A stretch of 64,000 nucleotides of DNA, from NCBI GenBank assembly GCA_029990175.1, contig JARKIP010000064.1, positions 11,550,001-11,614,000 of the forward strand, read 5' to 3'. The notes under the pieces are model-generated. The model was not told the DNA's origin. It saw only the letters and a program-made list of their open reading frames with translations, and searched no databases. The DNA comes from Petunia secreta. Lineage: Eukaryota > Streptophyta > Magnoliopsida > Solanales > Solanaceae. The translations under genes and the position numbers were made by a program. The first letter of the stretch is position 1. Every line of letters begins with the position of its first letter. Below, one piece after another: positions 23,644 through 35,301 of the stretch.

Positions 23644-23959
23644 TTTGAACTCTCTTCATGATAATTTAGCATACTATGGGTATAGAATGCCAAAATAGAG
23701 TCTAAGGATTAATTATCTCTCCTACGAAGATGATACAATCATCTTCACTTCATCAAATAGTTGGTCCTTTGATCTTGTTATGGGATTTCTGTGACAGTAT
23801 GAACACGTTTATGGGCAGCTCATAAGCAAGGAAAACGGTGTTGTATTTTTTGCATCATCAAGCAGGTTTAATTTTGCAAGTCATAAGCAAGGAAAAAAGC
23901 TCGGAATGTCCTCGAGACTATTCCACAAGACGAATCAAAGATTTTTCTCTTAGGATATT

Positions 23960-25961
23960 GCTTTATTCATTATTATCTTGTCCTTTGATTTAAGCATAAG
24001 TAGATCTAGAATTTTGATGGAACTTTTTGTTAGGTGAATTTATTGATGAGTTTTCCATAATCAAGTCGTTCTTTATGATTCTATTTGTTCAACTATAATA
24101 TGCTTATCATGATTGATTGATTGAAAGGCCCTCAATTAATTGTGTTAATTATATCTTTTAATGCTTGGAAAAGATCATAGGGTTAGGCAGTTATTGAAAA
24201 ACAATACTTCTAAGCAAGAAGCCGTAAGATAATTGCAAGAATTTAACTGCAGAGTTAGGAATAATGAAATTTTATCGTGATCTTAGTGAGTCGGTTAAAT
24301 AATAACCTAGGTTAGTACGGAAGAATAACTTAAAAAATTATTATTCTTGATTGGAAGATATTTGTGGTAACCAAAGAACACACGATCAATTAGAGGAAAA
24401 AACAACGAGATTGTAAGAACCGATTAGTAATTCATCCCGATAATTGGAAAAATCGTAAGCGTAGATGTTTACTCGTTAGGCACAACCCTTATTTTTATTT
24501 ACTTGCTTTAGATTAGTTTTTAGTTTTCTGTTGTTCCTTGGTTAACATAAACTTTACTACTTGGGAACTGTGAGATTTTCAATTACTTAGTAGAATAGAT
24601 AATTACGAATTAACGTTAAACACTCTGTGGAATTTAACTCCAGAATTAACTGGACTATAATTGCAATCGACTCTTTATCCTTTTGGGACAAGTTTTGGAC
24701 GAGATCAGAACTCATGTGCCTTCTAGAACCAGGGATATTCGAATTTGCTATGTACGGTTAGCCAAAGGTGTTGAAGTTAGGACGTCGCCACGAAGTTATT
24801 TTTAGATCCACAATTACATTAAAATTCTCTCTACTAGCCAAGAAAAGTTATTTTATACAAGTTAATAGGTCCTTCATCATCGAGTGTACTATCGATATCT
24901 CGCACTTATCATGAAACATTACTAATCTTTGGTGCATATGAGGGCCCTTTATAAAGAAGGACCTAGCCCAATAAGGACAACACACCGTCTACTTCAAGTG
25001 CACTTTTATATCAATTGAATCATTCTTTGGTCTAGTCTGGAAATTAATGAACTACACGAGCTGATTAGATGTGTGGGACAGAGTGCTTGTAGTACCCTCC
25101 CCCCTCCCCCCATTTAATTGATCCATCATTTTCTTCGCTTCGATAGGGATTCACCTACTAAATGGGCAAGCGTGCACGCCTTTGACTCCTTCATTAATGT
25201 TTCACCAAGACCAATCTGTGCTATAAATTAGGTAAGGGCTAAGGAAGATTAATTCATCTGTTTGGGAATCGTGCTTCAATCAATTCCATGCTATTATTTT
25301 CTCCTACTCTAAAACATATGCAGCTTCACTATAAATGATTGGAATAAGGTGTTAAGTAACTTTTACTATATAATCAGAGGTCTCGAATTCAAATTATGTA
25401 AATAGAGTTATTATCGGTAGTGTATCTTGAAAGTGTGACTTCTCAACAAAAATTTGAATCAACCGGATTCATAACGAGTACCGAATATTGAGTGGTAAAA
25501 AAAGCACATAAAGGTTCTATTGACAACAGGAATTTTGCACCTTTCCCATCCCATTCTCGTGCCCCTTCATTACACCTTATAAAACTAAAAAAGAGACAAA
25601 CAAATTAAGATTGGATTATAAATAAGTTATTCAAACTAGAAAATAAGGTCATGTCCTTCTGTTCATGGTCATGAAACTGTAGCAGCTCACTTTGCCTTTT
25701 TATGTTTATTTTTTTAACCATTAAAAGCAATGTTTACGAGTACAAGAATCTCCCACTCATTTTGTTTAATAATTTCATATTAATACTCACTAATCCAATT
25801 AATTTGAAATCGCTCTTCAAATTCGAAAACTTCTTATTAAGAATGATGAAATCCCAATTCCCAACCATTCAACTACACCCTTTTGACGTGGGTAACCAAG
25901 ACACATGAATTGGGGGAGTTTCATGTAGTGAAGGATCGACTAATTGGGCGTAGTCCATAGA
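23960..25961. other. Intergenic stretch, no gene recognised
   Basis: About 2 kb of AT-rich sequence after the LINE remnant. Open frames are short and resemble nothing I know. The style (for example gagttaggaataatgaaat around 24255) could be an old LTR-element remnant, but no LTR pair, primer site or coding motif was found. Confidence 0.5.
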
Positions 25962-26459
25962 CATAGAAAGCAAAGATTTTCACCAGCTTCCCTTGCTAAG
26001 ACCCGGTTGTAGCAAAGTGCCCTCACTTTCAAATATTTTAAGTGCCCTCCACGTCAGACGTCCGTCTGTTAAAGGACTATTTTGCCCCTGACTAAACCCA
26101 ATTCATATTGAACGCGTTTCTTTCTCTCTTTCCCTGTTTCTGGCCTCCTTCTTTCTTCTTTGTGTGCTAGAGATTTAGGGTTTGTTCTTCTCTCTTTTTC
26201 GTATGTTTATCTTATGTTTGTTCCATTATTTTTTCTTTAAACTGTAATTTTTTACTTCGCGTAATCATTTATCTGTATTTATTTTTTTCTGTAATTTTTT
26301 TATACTTGTTGTTTATATATTTATCTGTTAGTAGTTTTTTTCATTTTGACCGATGATCATTGAATTAAGTTTGAGATTCCTGTGGATTTATTTTTGCTAT
26401 TGTTTGCTTAGTTACGGTGATTTGAAGGTTTTTATTGGCTATAGCTATTAGATATTCAT

Positions 26460-26900
26460 GTTGCTCATTGCATAGAGCTTAAAGTTTTGGCCATGGCTAA
26501 GAGTTGTATAGACTTTTTTTGCAAGTTGCTTATTGCATTAGAGTTTTTAAGTCTTGGTTATTGCCAATACTTGCAGAAATGTTCTGTGTAAGTTGTCGCT
26601 TCTACTAGAACTTAGAGTCTTGGCTATTGCCAAGAGTTGCAGAGACTTTGTTTGCAAGCTGTTCACTGCAGTAGAGATAAAAGTCTTGGCAATTGTCAAT
26701 ACTCTTAGAGATTTTCAGTGTAAGGTCCCCCTTGCAGCAAAACTTAAAGTGTTGGTTATTGCCCAGAGTAGCAAAGACGTTCTCTGCAAGTTTTTCACTG
26801 CAGTCAGGTAAAAGTCTTGGCAATTGTCAATACTTGTGGAGACTATTTGTACATGTTACCCCTTCCACTAGAGTTTAAAGTGTTGGCTATTGGCAGTAGT
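26460..26900. repeat. Degenerate tandem repeats, first block
   Basis: Units of roughly 60 bp built from cttggctattgccaagagt, tgcagagactttgtttgcaag and cactgcagtagagataaaag. They are the same words, in the same orientation, as the 121-bp array at 28690-29290 but more diverged. A third small group lies at 28320-28520. Confidence 0.7.
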
Positions 26901-28689
26901 TGTAGAGACTTTTTCTGTAGTTTGCTTTTTTCATTAGTCATGCATTCAGTAGTTGTTGCTGTGTTTTTCATTTGTCTTTATTTTTTGACCTGTTGACTTT
27001 GAATTATGGTGATGGCACATGAATTTTTCTCCATATTAATCGTGGGTTCATGATGGCACCTCGTAATGTATGTTCCCTTGTCTTTACTTGTTGTTTTGTT
27101 ATCATACTATTTTGGTAATTTTGTTTGTACTGAAGAATAACAAACAAATAAGTATATTTGTATATGGTCTTTGCATTATTGTTTCATTATTTTGTTATTA
27201 TGTGTTGTCATTATTGTTTTTTCAAATTTTGTAGGTAACGGATATTGAATCTTCTGATCATGATGATTTTCATTCAGATGGGGTGGATGATTTATAAGTC
27301 AGCCAAGATCTTCTGATGAAGGTGCCGGAAGAGGCAAAAATGTTATGTGGGCAATGAATTTCTAAATTTCCCTTTGTTACCTCTGTTGCAAGATGATCCG
27401 TATAGTAGTCCAAATGAGATTTTTCGTACTGTAAAAGAGTTAGAGAAAGTTGCTGAGTAATTTTTAATTACGTATGTTTTGTATTTACTGTGTTTGTTAT
27501 GTTTATGTTAAAATGTACACTTGGATGTTTGATATTTTTATCATTTTAAAGTCTGGAATTATTTTGAATTGGATAAGGTGGAAGTGATGGCAATTGCAGG
27601 ACTTCAAGGCATTTTAGTGGTTGTGGAGTGAAAGGATTAGATGAAAAGTCTTGCAAATGAGCAAGACTTGAATTCTAGTTAATTAATTACAAGTCTAATA
27701 TTATATAAGTAATTTAAAATTGATAAATAATTCGTGGAGGGTTGTGTTGTAATGTTTTTGCCAATACTTGATGGCAATTTAGTTGTCAATACTATTGCCT
27801 ATGGCAAGACTTCAAGGCAAGTTAATTATTTCTAATATTAAAATCGATAAATGAGTTTTGGAAGGAAGTCTTACCTTTTGCCAAGACTTTGCATCAAGTT
27901 AAATTGAATTGGTTATCTGTATGAGTGTAAAGTGTTGCCTATTGCCAAAATTCAGTTTATTGATAATATTAACTTTCCAATCACATTTGATTTTTAAAAA
28001 TATTTATAATTTGTGGAGTTAGTATTTGAAAATTTAATAAATAACTTATTTACAAGCTTATTCTAATTTTGTAGTATTATTATTTTTTGACTTATTATTA
28101 CATTATAAATTATAAAGCATGTGGCTATGAGACCTCCCCCCCCCCCCCCCCCGAGATGATTGTTTGTGGTTCAATGGGTATTATTAATGCTCGGCATCTG
28201 TTCACCTCCTCATTGGTTTCTCTTTGCTCTTGTCGTGCATCATCACTTTCTTGGTCAGGGAGAGTACATATTCATTAATGCAGAGATTTTCTCTTCAAGT
28301 AGCCTCTATTGCACAGAAATTAAAGTTACTTAAAGAGACTTTCTCTGTAAGTTGTCTATTGCTAGAGCTTAAAGTCTTGGCTATTGCCAATACTTGCAAA
28401 GACTTTGTTTTCAGGCTGCCTATTGCACCAGAAATTGCTAATACTTTTAGAGACTTTTCCTGCAAGTTACCCCCTTCCACCTGACCTTAAAGTGTTGGTT
28501 ATTGCCAAAAGTTGCAGAGAATTTGGTAACATCACTTGGGTGGTGTTACCATTGATAAAAAAAAGTTGGTTTCTCGATTTGTCCAATGATAAATTGACCC
28601 TTAATGACGATGTTCTCAACTTTCATTCAATCTTGTTTTTATTTTTCTTGTGTTAGATTCCACTTTAATTTCCTAGTTAAGGTGCTCAT

Positions 28690-29290
28690 TGTACCAGAGC
28701 CTGAACTCATGGAAATAGCCAAGACTTGAAGAGACTTTCTCTGCAAATTACCCACTGCAACAAGGCTTGAAGTCTTGAAAATTGCCAAGAAGCCTGTGCA
28801 AGGTTCCCATTGCACCAGAGCTTGAACTCTTAGCAATAACCAAGACTTGAAGAGACTTTCTCTGCAAATTACCTACTGCAACAGGGCTTGAAGTCTTGGC
28901 AATTGCCAAGAAGTCTGTGCAAGGTGCCCATTGCACCAGAGCTTGAACTCTTGGCAATAGCCAAGACTTGCAGAGACTTTCTCTGCAAATTGGCCACTAC
29001 AACGGGGCTTGAAGTCTTTGCAATTTCCAGGATGTCTTTGTAAGGTGCCCATTGCAACAGATCTTAAACTCTTGGTAATAGCCAAGACTTGCAGAGACTT
29101 TCTCTGCAAGTTGGCCACTACAATAGGGCTTGAAGTCTTGGCAATTACCAGGAAGTTTGTGTAAGGTGCCATTACACCAGAGCTTAAACTCTTGGCATAG
29201 CCAAGACTTGCAGAGACAAGTTTCCCATTGCAACAAGGCTTAAAGTTTTCGCAACTGCCAAGAAGTCTGTGCAAGGTGCCCATTTCCAAG
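28690..29290. repeat. 121-bp higher-order tandem array
   Basis: The word aagtctt (gcttgaagtctt context) recurs at 28770, 28891, 29012 and 29133, exactly 121 bp apart, with a shorter last unit (about 29243). Each 121-bp unit is a dimer of about 55- and 66-bp halves. Each half has a palindrome (cttggcaattgccaag or a variant), and one half also has a hairpin (gcagagactttctctgc). Confidence 0.8.
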
Positions 29291-29649
29291 AAGTCTTGTG
29301 GATGTTTGTATGTATTATCTGAAAAAAGGTGTATGTATCATTCTTTTGACAGTCAATTAAAATATTCCAGCACTTTGATCGTTGGTTTATGCAAGCGTGC
29401 AATGCTTTTAAGGAGAATGAGAGAATCTGTAAAAGTTATGGGTTTTTAGGGTTTGTAGATAGCGTGAATGGATAAAATGAAGGGGATAGACTGGACGAGT
29501 CTTTTTATTTGTTGTTAGGGGTATTTTTGTCCGAAAAATATTTCATTAAACTAATGGAGGGAATTTATGATGAACCACTATTAGCAAGGGCATTTTTGCA
29601 AACCAATTGCTCTCGTGTCATATTTCTGCAAATCAGCCCATAGAAAGTA

Positions 29650-30295
29650 AGGAAGATTTACAGAAATAGGACACCTTCTGACATTCTGTCAGAGATTTGG
29701 CCCGTTAGGAAAGTCTTGCAAAAATGACCAGCCGTATGAACCTTTTTGGAGATTTCCATAGCAAAGATTTGGCGATCGAAGAAGAAGTCGCTATCAAGTT
29801 TTCCTGACGAGGCCATTTTTGTAATACATTTCTTGTGGGGGTTGAAATTGGAGCAGTGATGCCAAAAGGTTCTGTTTTGTGCAAAAAGTTTAGAACGTAA
29901 CGAAAAACCCAAATCGACACAATCATACCAGTCCAAAAACTAAAAAATTTTGCCAAGTGTACCTAAAATTGATTAGTTCTGAGAGTTTATTTGAGAGAAC
30001 GTCGGAAGAGGTCAAGGGCATGTCAATAGCAAGTGATGCCTATAGAATACTTCAAGTTAGTTGGGAATGTAGGAAGAGTTGAAGCGCAAGTATTGCCTAA
30101 GCAAGAGGGGTCAAAGACAAGTGTTGTCTCTTATGCAGTACTTATGCAGAAATGAAGGACATGGATACGGACGTCATTTATAAGATCCATCGAGGTATTT
30201 TTGTCAAAAATTTATGTATAAACCAAGCGAATACTATTTTTGCTAAACCAATAATATGGGGTCAAAAGGCAACCAACTCGGTGTCATAGTTTTGT
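29650..30295. mobile_element. Probable Mutator-like element, no duplication found
   Basis: The left end (gaagatttacagaaatagga, then GCAAAAATGACC) and the reverse complement of the right end (ggctgtttacaaaactatga, then GCAAAAATAG) look like diverged long TIRs. The style is like the neighbouring element at 25971-29638, which abuts it. No matching 8-10-bp duplication was found. Boundaries are provisional and no gene is inside. Confidence 0.4.
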
Positions 30296-30658
30296 AAACA
30301 GCCACTAATTATAATGCTTTAGAAAATACTCATAATTAAAAGGTATGATTTTTTTGGTACAACAGCCAATAAAACCTCATAAAAATTCAAAAATTTTCTT
30401 TGATTTGGTTCAAAGTTCTAAGAAATTCTCTCGAGACTTCATATTTTGTAGTAGTCTTTGAACTAAATCCGAAAAAATTTCCACCAATTTAGTTCAAAAT
30501 CTCAGGAAAAATTTTCTAAACTTTCACCGACTAACTTTTCAGAACTTTTCCGTGTTTTCTTAAGTTGTGTCTATTTTTTTTCTTAAAAGCTTATAGTTGT
30601 TGGTTGTTTCTCTTTCGATGGCCTAAAAAGCAGTTACATGGTTAAATTTTTATAATAA

Positions 30659-33034
30659 GAATTTTTTACATAAAAGTACAAGTTTTAGAACTTATTTACA
30701 AAACATAACAATATTTTAGCAAAATTACCCAATAGAGGAAATGAGAAGTTAATTACAAACATAGCAAAAACATAGCAAAAGCATAGCAATATCTTTGCAT
30801 AACATACCAAACTCTTACATTATTCATCTTATTTCCCCTACTATCACTTTTTCTCCTCCCATTTCCCCCTATTTTGCTTTTCCTCTCATCATTTCCCCCA
30901 ATTTCACTTTTACTCCTCTCATTTTCCCCAATTTTATTTTTCCTCATCCCATCCTCACTGTATCTCGTTGTATCTCACCATATCTCGATGTTTCTCAACT
31001 ACCAACCATCTCGTATCTCATTGTATCTTTCTGTATCTCACTATATCTGCATCGTTCTGCACAATATCTAACTATTTCTAGACCGTATCTAGTTGTTTCT
31101 AGACTTTTTTAATATTTTTTATCCCGTTTGTGCATTATTTCTCACTGTTTCTAAACTATTTCATCTTTTTTTCATTGTTTCACATTATTTTTACATTTTG
31201 TTTCGGAGTTTTTCACTAGCATTTTCAGACTGAGCAATGTATCTCATTGTATCTGCACTATTTTTGTTCCGTATCAAACTGTATCTCACTGTATCTACAT
31301 TGTTTCAGCACTGTTTCAGATTGTTTCAACATCGTTTCAGGTGGTTCTACACCGTATCTAACTATTTCTAGACTGTATGTAGCTGTTTCTAGACTGTTTT
31401 AGCATTTATTTCATCCCGTTTGTTCGTTGTTTCTCACTGTTTCTAAACTATTTCACCTTTTTTTGCATTGTTTCACATTATTTTTTACATTTTATTTCAG
31501 ACTTTTTCACTAGCTATTTTAGACTGTTTCAGCACTGTATCTGCACTATTTTTGCTCCGTATTGAACCGTATCTAACTGTTTCTTCAACCTTTTCAGGTT
31601 GTGTTCAGCATTGTATCTAACTGTTTCTGCGCCGTTTCAGATGGTGTTTAGCACTCTATGTAATATTTTTGCACCGTTTCAGGTTTCAAGTTGTGTTCAG
31701 TACTGTATTTAACTGTTTCTGCACCATTTCAGATTGTATCAGATTGTTTCAATGGCTATTTCAGATTATTTCAACATTGTTTCAGACTATATCATATTGT
31801 TTCAAAGTCATTTCAGATTGTATCAGCACCGTTTCTAACTATTTCAGCACCGTTTCAGACTGTTTCAGCGTCGTTTCTAGTTGTTTCTGGGTTTTTGCAC
31901 TATTTTTGCTCCGTATCTAACTGTAGCTCGGTATATCTGCTCCGTTTCAGACTGTTTCAGTACCGTTTCAGACTGTTTCAGCACCGTTTCAACGCCGTTT
32001 CTAACTGTTTCTGGGTTTTTTTTTCCATTGTATCTAATTGTTTCTACTTTGTATCTAGCTATTTTTAGACTGTTTCAACATTATTTTCATCATGTTTCTG
32101 CATTGTATCTACACGTTTCTACATTGTTTCAGCATTATTTCATCATGCATCTTCTCTCCTTGAACACTTTTCCATCAACAGCACCAGCATACAAAATCAA
32201 TAGAGAATATACACGCTTTCAAATGAATCACTTTACGCATGACATAACTCCACTCTGCCCCCACCCCACCCCACCCCTCACTCATCCCCATTCAGAGTAC
32301 CAAAATCACAAGCCGAAATTCGGAGACACGGGTGATGTTCTATTCGGAGTCGGAGTCGGAGTCGGAGCCGGAGATCAGTGATGTCTACCGCCAGTAAATC
32401 TTTGTCTTCGTTGGCTACTAAGCCTTTCACTTTCTCCAATGTTAAAACTTATAAAACTTCCTATATATGAATCCGTCGTAGATGACGTCGTCGCCACCAT
32501 CGGCGACAGTGGATTAACGCCGGAATCATTCACCATGTTTTTGCCTCTATGCATGAAAATATGAATAAAAAATTTGACTGTTTGTGGAAAGAGAGAGCAG
32601 TTTCTAATTTGGGACCATACCCTTTTTGGCTATAATTGAGATGGGTATTTTCTTTCGAAGATTCTGTTTCATGTTATTGGGTTAGTTGATCAACTTGTCA
32701 ACCAAATTATGGCTTTCTCTCTGTGTGTGGCGGTGTATTGAAAGGTGTTTTCCCAGTGGAGATTCCGGCGGTGGTGGTGGATCTGTTTCTGTTTGGATCG
32801 GTAATGGTGGTAGAGTTGTAAGTTTGGATCTGAGAGAAGGGATTGGGGTGGCAGCTGATTTGTTTGGGGGAAGTGGAGAAAGTGTTTTAGGATTTTTAGG
32901 AGAGTGGGGTGTAAGTATAATTATCAAAAATAAAAATATGCTAAAAGAATATTGTTATGCCTTGTAATTTGAAAAGTATTGCTTTTTTTTTGTAATTAAG
33001 GGGTCAAATTTGTATATTTATGGTAAAAAAACCC
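30659..33034. mobile_element. Mutator-like element with GTTTCAG/GTATCT array, copy 1
   Basis: A 2376-bp element with a perfect 9-bp duplication ttataataa (30650-30658, 33035-33043) and long TIRs. The left begins gaattttttacataaaagt and the right-end reverse complement gggtttttttaccataaat; both continue into TTAATTACAAA or TATTTACAAA and CATAGCAATATT-like words. Inside are pyrimidine-rich repeats (catttcccccaatttcactt, 30840-30950), a long array of gtttcag, gtatctcac and gtttctaac words (30955-32150), then non-repetitive DNA (32150-32960). The inverted copy at 46452-48530 shares ends and array. Open frames through the array are low complexity. Confidence 0.8.
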
Positions 33035-33866
33035 TTATAATAACAAGGTAAAAATTTCGCCCACAGGCCACTTTTGCCACTAGTATTTGATTTGAAGCCA
33101 TTTTTTTTATTGGTTTTACATAGAGGCCACTTTTTAGAACTTTAATCTTTGTGGGCTGAAGTTCAAACCTTGTGGGTTGAACTTCATGCCTAAGTTATGA
33201 AGTTCAATTTCAATCCGTAAGAGTTGAACTTTTAGGCATAGATGCGTAAACTTCAACTATTATGGGGCTGAAGTTGAACTTCAACCCTTGTGGTGGGTTG
33301 AAGTTGAACTTCAACCCTTGTGAGATGAACTTGTGTGAAGTTCAACCCACAAGGATTGAATTTCCAAATAGTGACCTCTCATACAAAACCAATTAAAAAA
33401 GGGAATTTTTACATAAATAGACAATATTAGAGACCTATATTACATAAATAGCTATACTATTTTGTTTACATAATATAGCTATATTTTTTTTACACTTTAT
33501 AGAATATTATGGTATCTTACTAAATTGGTGTTCGTTCTATCTTCTTCTTCCTATAAACCTAACCACCACTATCACGTCCCTCCCCCGCCACCATCCACTA
33601 CCGTAACCGGAAAAACCCACCAAAAAATACATGTAGATACAAAGATATACACTTGTTGATATATAGAAATACAAAATTATACATAGTTATACAAAGTTAT
33701 ATAATATAAAGATATATTAAGAAATACACTTGTAGATAGTAGAAATATGAAAGAATACATAGTTATACATCGTTATACTAAATTATACAAAGTTATACAA
33801 AGTAAATATATACAAAATATATACACTAGATATATAAAATACTAAGATATACATAATTATACAAAG

Positions 33867-34142
33867 TTATACAAACTCTCTAATGCCAAAATTCAACTGT
33901 GTGCCAATTGTAAAGGTATTAGGCCTATCAGATTCAATTTCCGTCAACATCAACTGTAGTATCAGTTGTTTTTGTACATGAGCCTTTGACAAATTCAAAA
34001 AATACCCAAAGTACGTTCGCCTAAACATATTCAATTGAACATTTGTCAATTTTTCCTTCAAGTCTTTAGCAATATTCACAGTAATAACTGCCCAATGAGA
34101 ATCTTTCCTTAATACTTGATTGGCAGAATCATAGAGGTACAA
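33867..34142 (-). pseudogene. DUF1985-like fragment carried by the Mutator-like element
   Basis: A 91-codon minus-strand frame (NMFRRTYFGYFLNL, QLILQLMLTEIESD, FTIGTQLNFGIREF) resembles the DUF1985 domain found in plant Ulp1-protease-like genes that travel in Mutator-like elements. The upstream piece at 34658-34891 looks like its first exon: an acidic poly-Glu start followed by SPKKRKGTMSNITAKDKGKK. Reading on from that piece gives DDEFVEDVFDDDIRKK only after a one-base slip in a run of A. No peptidase domain follows, so the gene is a remnant. Recognition is from memory of the domain's pattern. Confidence 0.5.
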
Positions 34143-34844
34143 CCCTGCAATAAAAACGAACCAGCAATAAGGTATATATACAAATTATATACATGAATAT
34201 AGGTACAATGTAATAAATGAATATAGATACTAACTATAAGATTGATATACAAAGTTATTCATGAATTTACAACTATACAAAGTTATACATAAATTTACAA
34301 ATATACAAAGTTATACATGAATATACAAATACAAATTGAGTTGTTAACAAAGAAATATTATACAAAGTTATACATGAATATACAAATACAAATTGAGTTG
34401 TTAACAAAGAAATTACTAAAGATACAAAATTAAGTATTTTACAATGAACAAAAGATCTTCATATACATAGTAGACGTCATACAAATACATGAAAATTTTT
34501 TGTTGGGTCACTTTTAAGGATTAAAAAACTTGTACGACTAGACAAAAAATCGTATACCTTCTTCAAAGACTAATAATTATCAAACCAACCACGAATTGAA
34601 TCTTCAATTTCTTCCTGATATCATCATCAAAGACATCCTCCACAAATTCATCATCAACTATTTTTTCCCTTTGTCTTTAGCAGTTATATTACTCATTGTA
34701 CCTTTTCTTTTTTTGGGTGAACTATGTCTAGTTTTTCTCCTTATAGATTGAGGTTGTTCAAGTATTGGATGGAATTCTGTATTTTGCACTCTGGCGTAAT
34801 GAAGAAATCTTGAACGAATTCCTACTGATGAGAGTAATAATTCT

Positions 34845-34881
34845 TCTTCTTCTTCTTCTTCTTCTTCTTCTTCTTCTTCTT
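34845..34881. repeat. CTT trinucleotide run
   Basis: About 12 CTT repeats, coding a poly-glutamate stretch in the minus-strand frame at 34658-34891. Confidence 0.9.
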
Positions 34882-35301
34882 CAGACATCACTAAAACAAT
34901 TGGGGCAGAAAAGAGAGATTAGGACTAAGAAAGTATACTGATCAAAGAGAAAAGTGGCCAAGAAAATAGAGGTTAATTTATTGGGGGAAAGAAACGAGAG
35001 TGTGCAAAAATTACGTTAAGGAGAAAAAATGTCTAATAATGGAAAGAATTTAGGGGTAGTTAATTTAGGAGTGATGTCTTTTGTACCTATGTCTAAGGAT
35101 TTCTCGTTAATCACCATAAATAGCTATATTTTGTAAAATACCTATTAAGATTTGCTATGTTCAATAATTTTAAAAAATATATAGTTATGTTAGCTAATTA
35201 AGTGTCTTAAGTTGTCTATTTGTATAATTTTTTCTTAAAAAAGTGGCATCAAACCAAAGACCACTGGTAACTATTCGTGCACTTTGCCCAGTAAAAATTT
35301 C

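Larger units (their letters stand above)
6700..23960 (+). mobile_element. L1-type LINE remnant split by two later insertions
   Basis: LINE sequence survives at about 6700-7000, 7797-8873 and 23649-23960; the DNA between was inserted later. The first piece carries an endonuclease-RT linker (NFWVDDSTFKDV). The second carries KKALVTWNKNNF, EDFWRQKSGMRWFKEGDRNT and broken RT segments up to 8873. The third resumes RT with INYLSYEDDTIIF, where the catalytic box is usually F/Y-A-D-D. Stops and frameshifts are frequent, so it is a dead plant L1-like LINE. Removing the hAT-like element and the copia element, with one duplication copy each, makes the LINE segments continuous. Outer ends are approximate. 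Confidence 0.7.
25971..29638. mobile_element. Mutator-like element with a 121-bp palindromic repeat array
   Basis: A 3668-bp element with a perfect 9-bp duplication catagaaag (25962-25970 and 29639-29647) and long diverged TIRs. On the left is GATTTTCACCAGC with GCAAAGTGCCCTC further in; the right-end reverse complement has GATTTGCAG then GCAAAAATGCCCTTG. Both arms then run into ATTTTGCCCC or AATACCCC and a CTAAACCC/CAAACCCT stretch. Inside are two blocks of related repeats (about 26460-26900 and 28690-29290) and a short frame piece near 27240-27460 (FLNFPLLPLLQDDPYSSPNE, broken). No transposase was recognised, so it is probably non-autonomous. Confidence 0.75.
33402..35234. mobile_element. 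Mutator-like element with a DUF1985-like remnant
   Basis: An 1833-bp element inserted in the previous one, with a perfect 9-bp duplication ttaaaaaag (33393-33401, 35235-35243). TIRs: left ggaatttttacataaatag with ACAATATTAGAGAC; right-end reverse complement aagaaaaaattatacaaat with AGACAACTTAAGACAC. Inside are tatacaaagttatac words (33640-33880, 34170-34400), gene remnants on the minus strand (33867-34142, 34658-34891) and a CTT run. Confidence 0.8.
33058..35290. mobile_element. Mutator-like element with palindromic TTGAAGTT units, split
   Basis: A TIR element interrupted by the one at 33402-35234. The left end (cgcccacaggccacttttgc, then CACTAGTATTTGATTTGAAG) pairs with the right-end reverse complement (tgggcaaagtgcacgaatag, then ACCAGTGGTCTTTGG). 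The sequence gtaaaaattt occurs at both borders (33048-33057, 35291-35300), a probable 9-10-bp duplication. Between the arms are degenerate units such as gttgaagttgaacttcaac and gaagttcaaccc (33140-33360). Uninterrupted it would be about 390 bp. It is related to the element at 35848-36461. Confidence 0.65.

Noticed and set aside
25962..30330. A shared duplication for the element at 29650-30295 (actaattgg/actaattat or atagaaagt/ttagaaaat)
   Set aside because: Only 7 of 9 bases match and the positions do not line up with the TIR ends.
30955..32150. Regular-looking short repeats as a CRISPR array
   Set aside because: Repeat words are 6-8 bases with irregular short gaps, the DNA is plant nuclear, and the block sits between Mutator-like TIRs with a 9-bp duplication.
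31669..32381. Overlapping 80-170-codon frames rich in Phe, Ser, Val and Cys
   Set aside because: They only translate the GTTTCAG/GTATCT array in several frames; no start context, domain or conserved composition.
34845..34881. CTT run as a functional poly-glutamate protein
   Set aside because: The frame is part of a decayed transposon gene and is followed by a frameshift.
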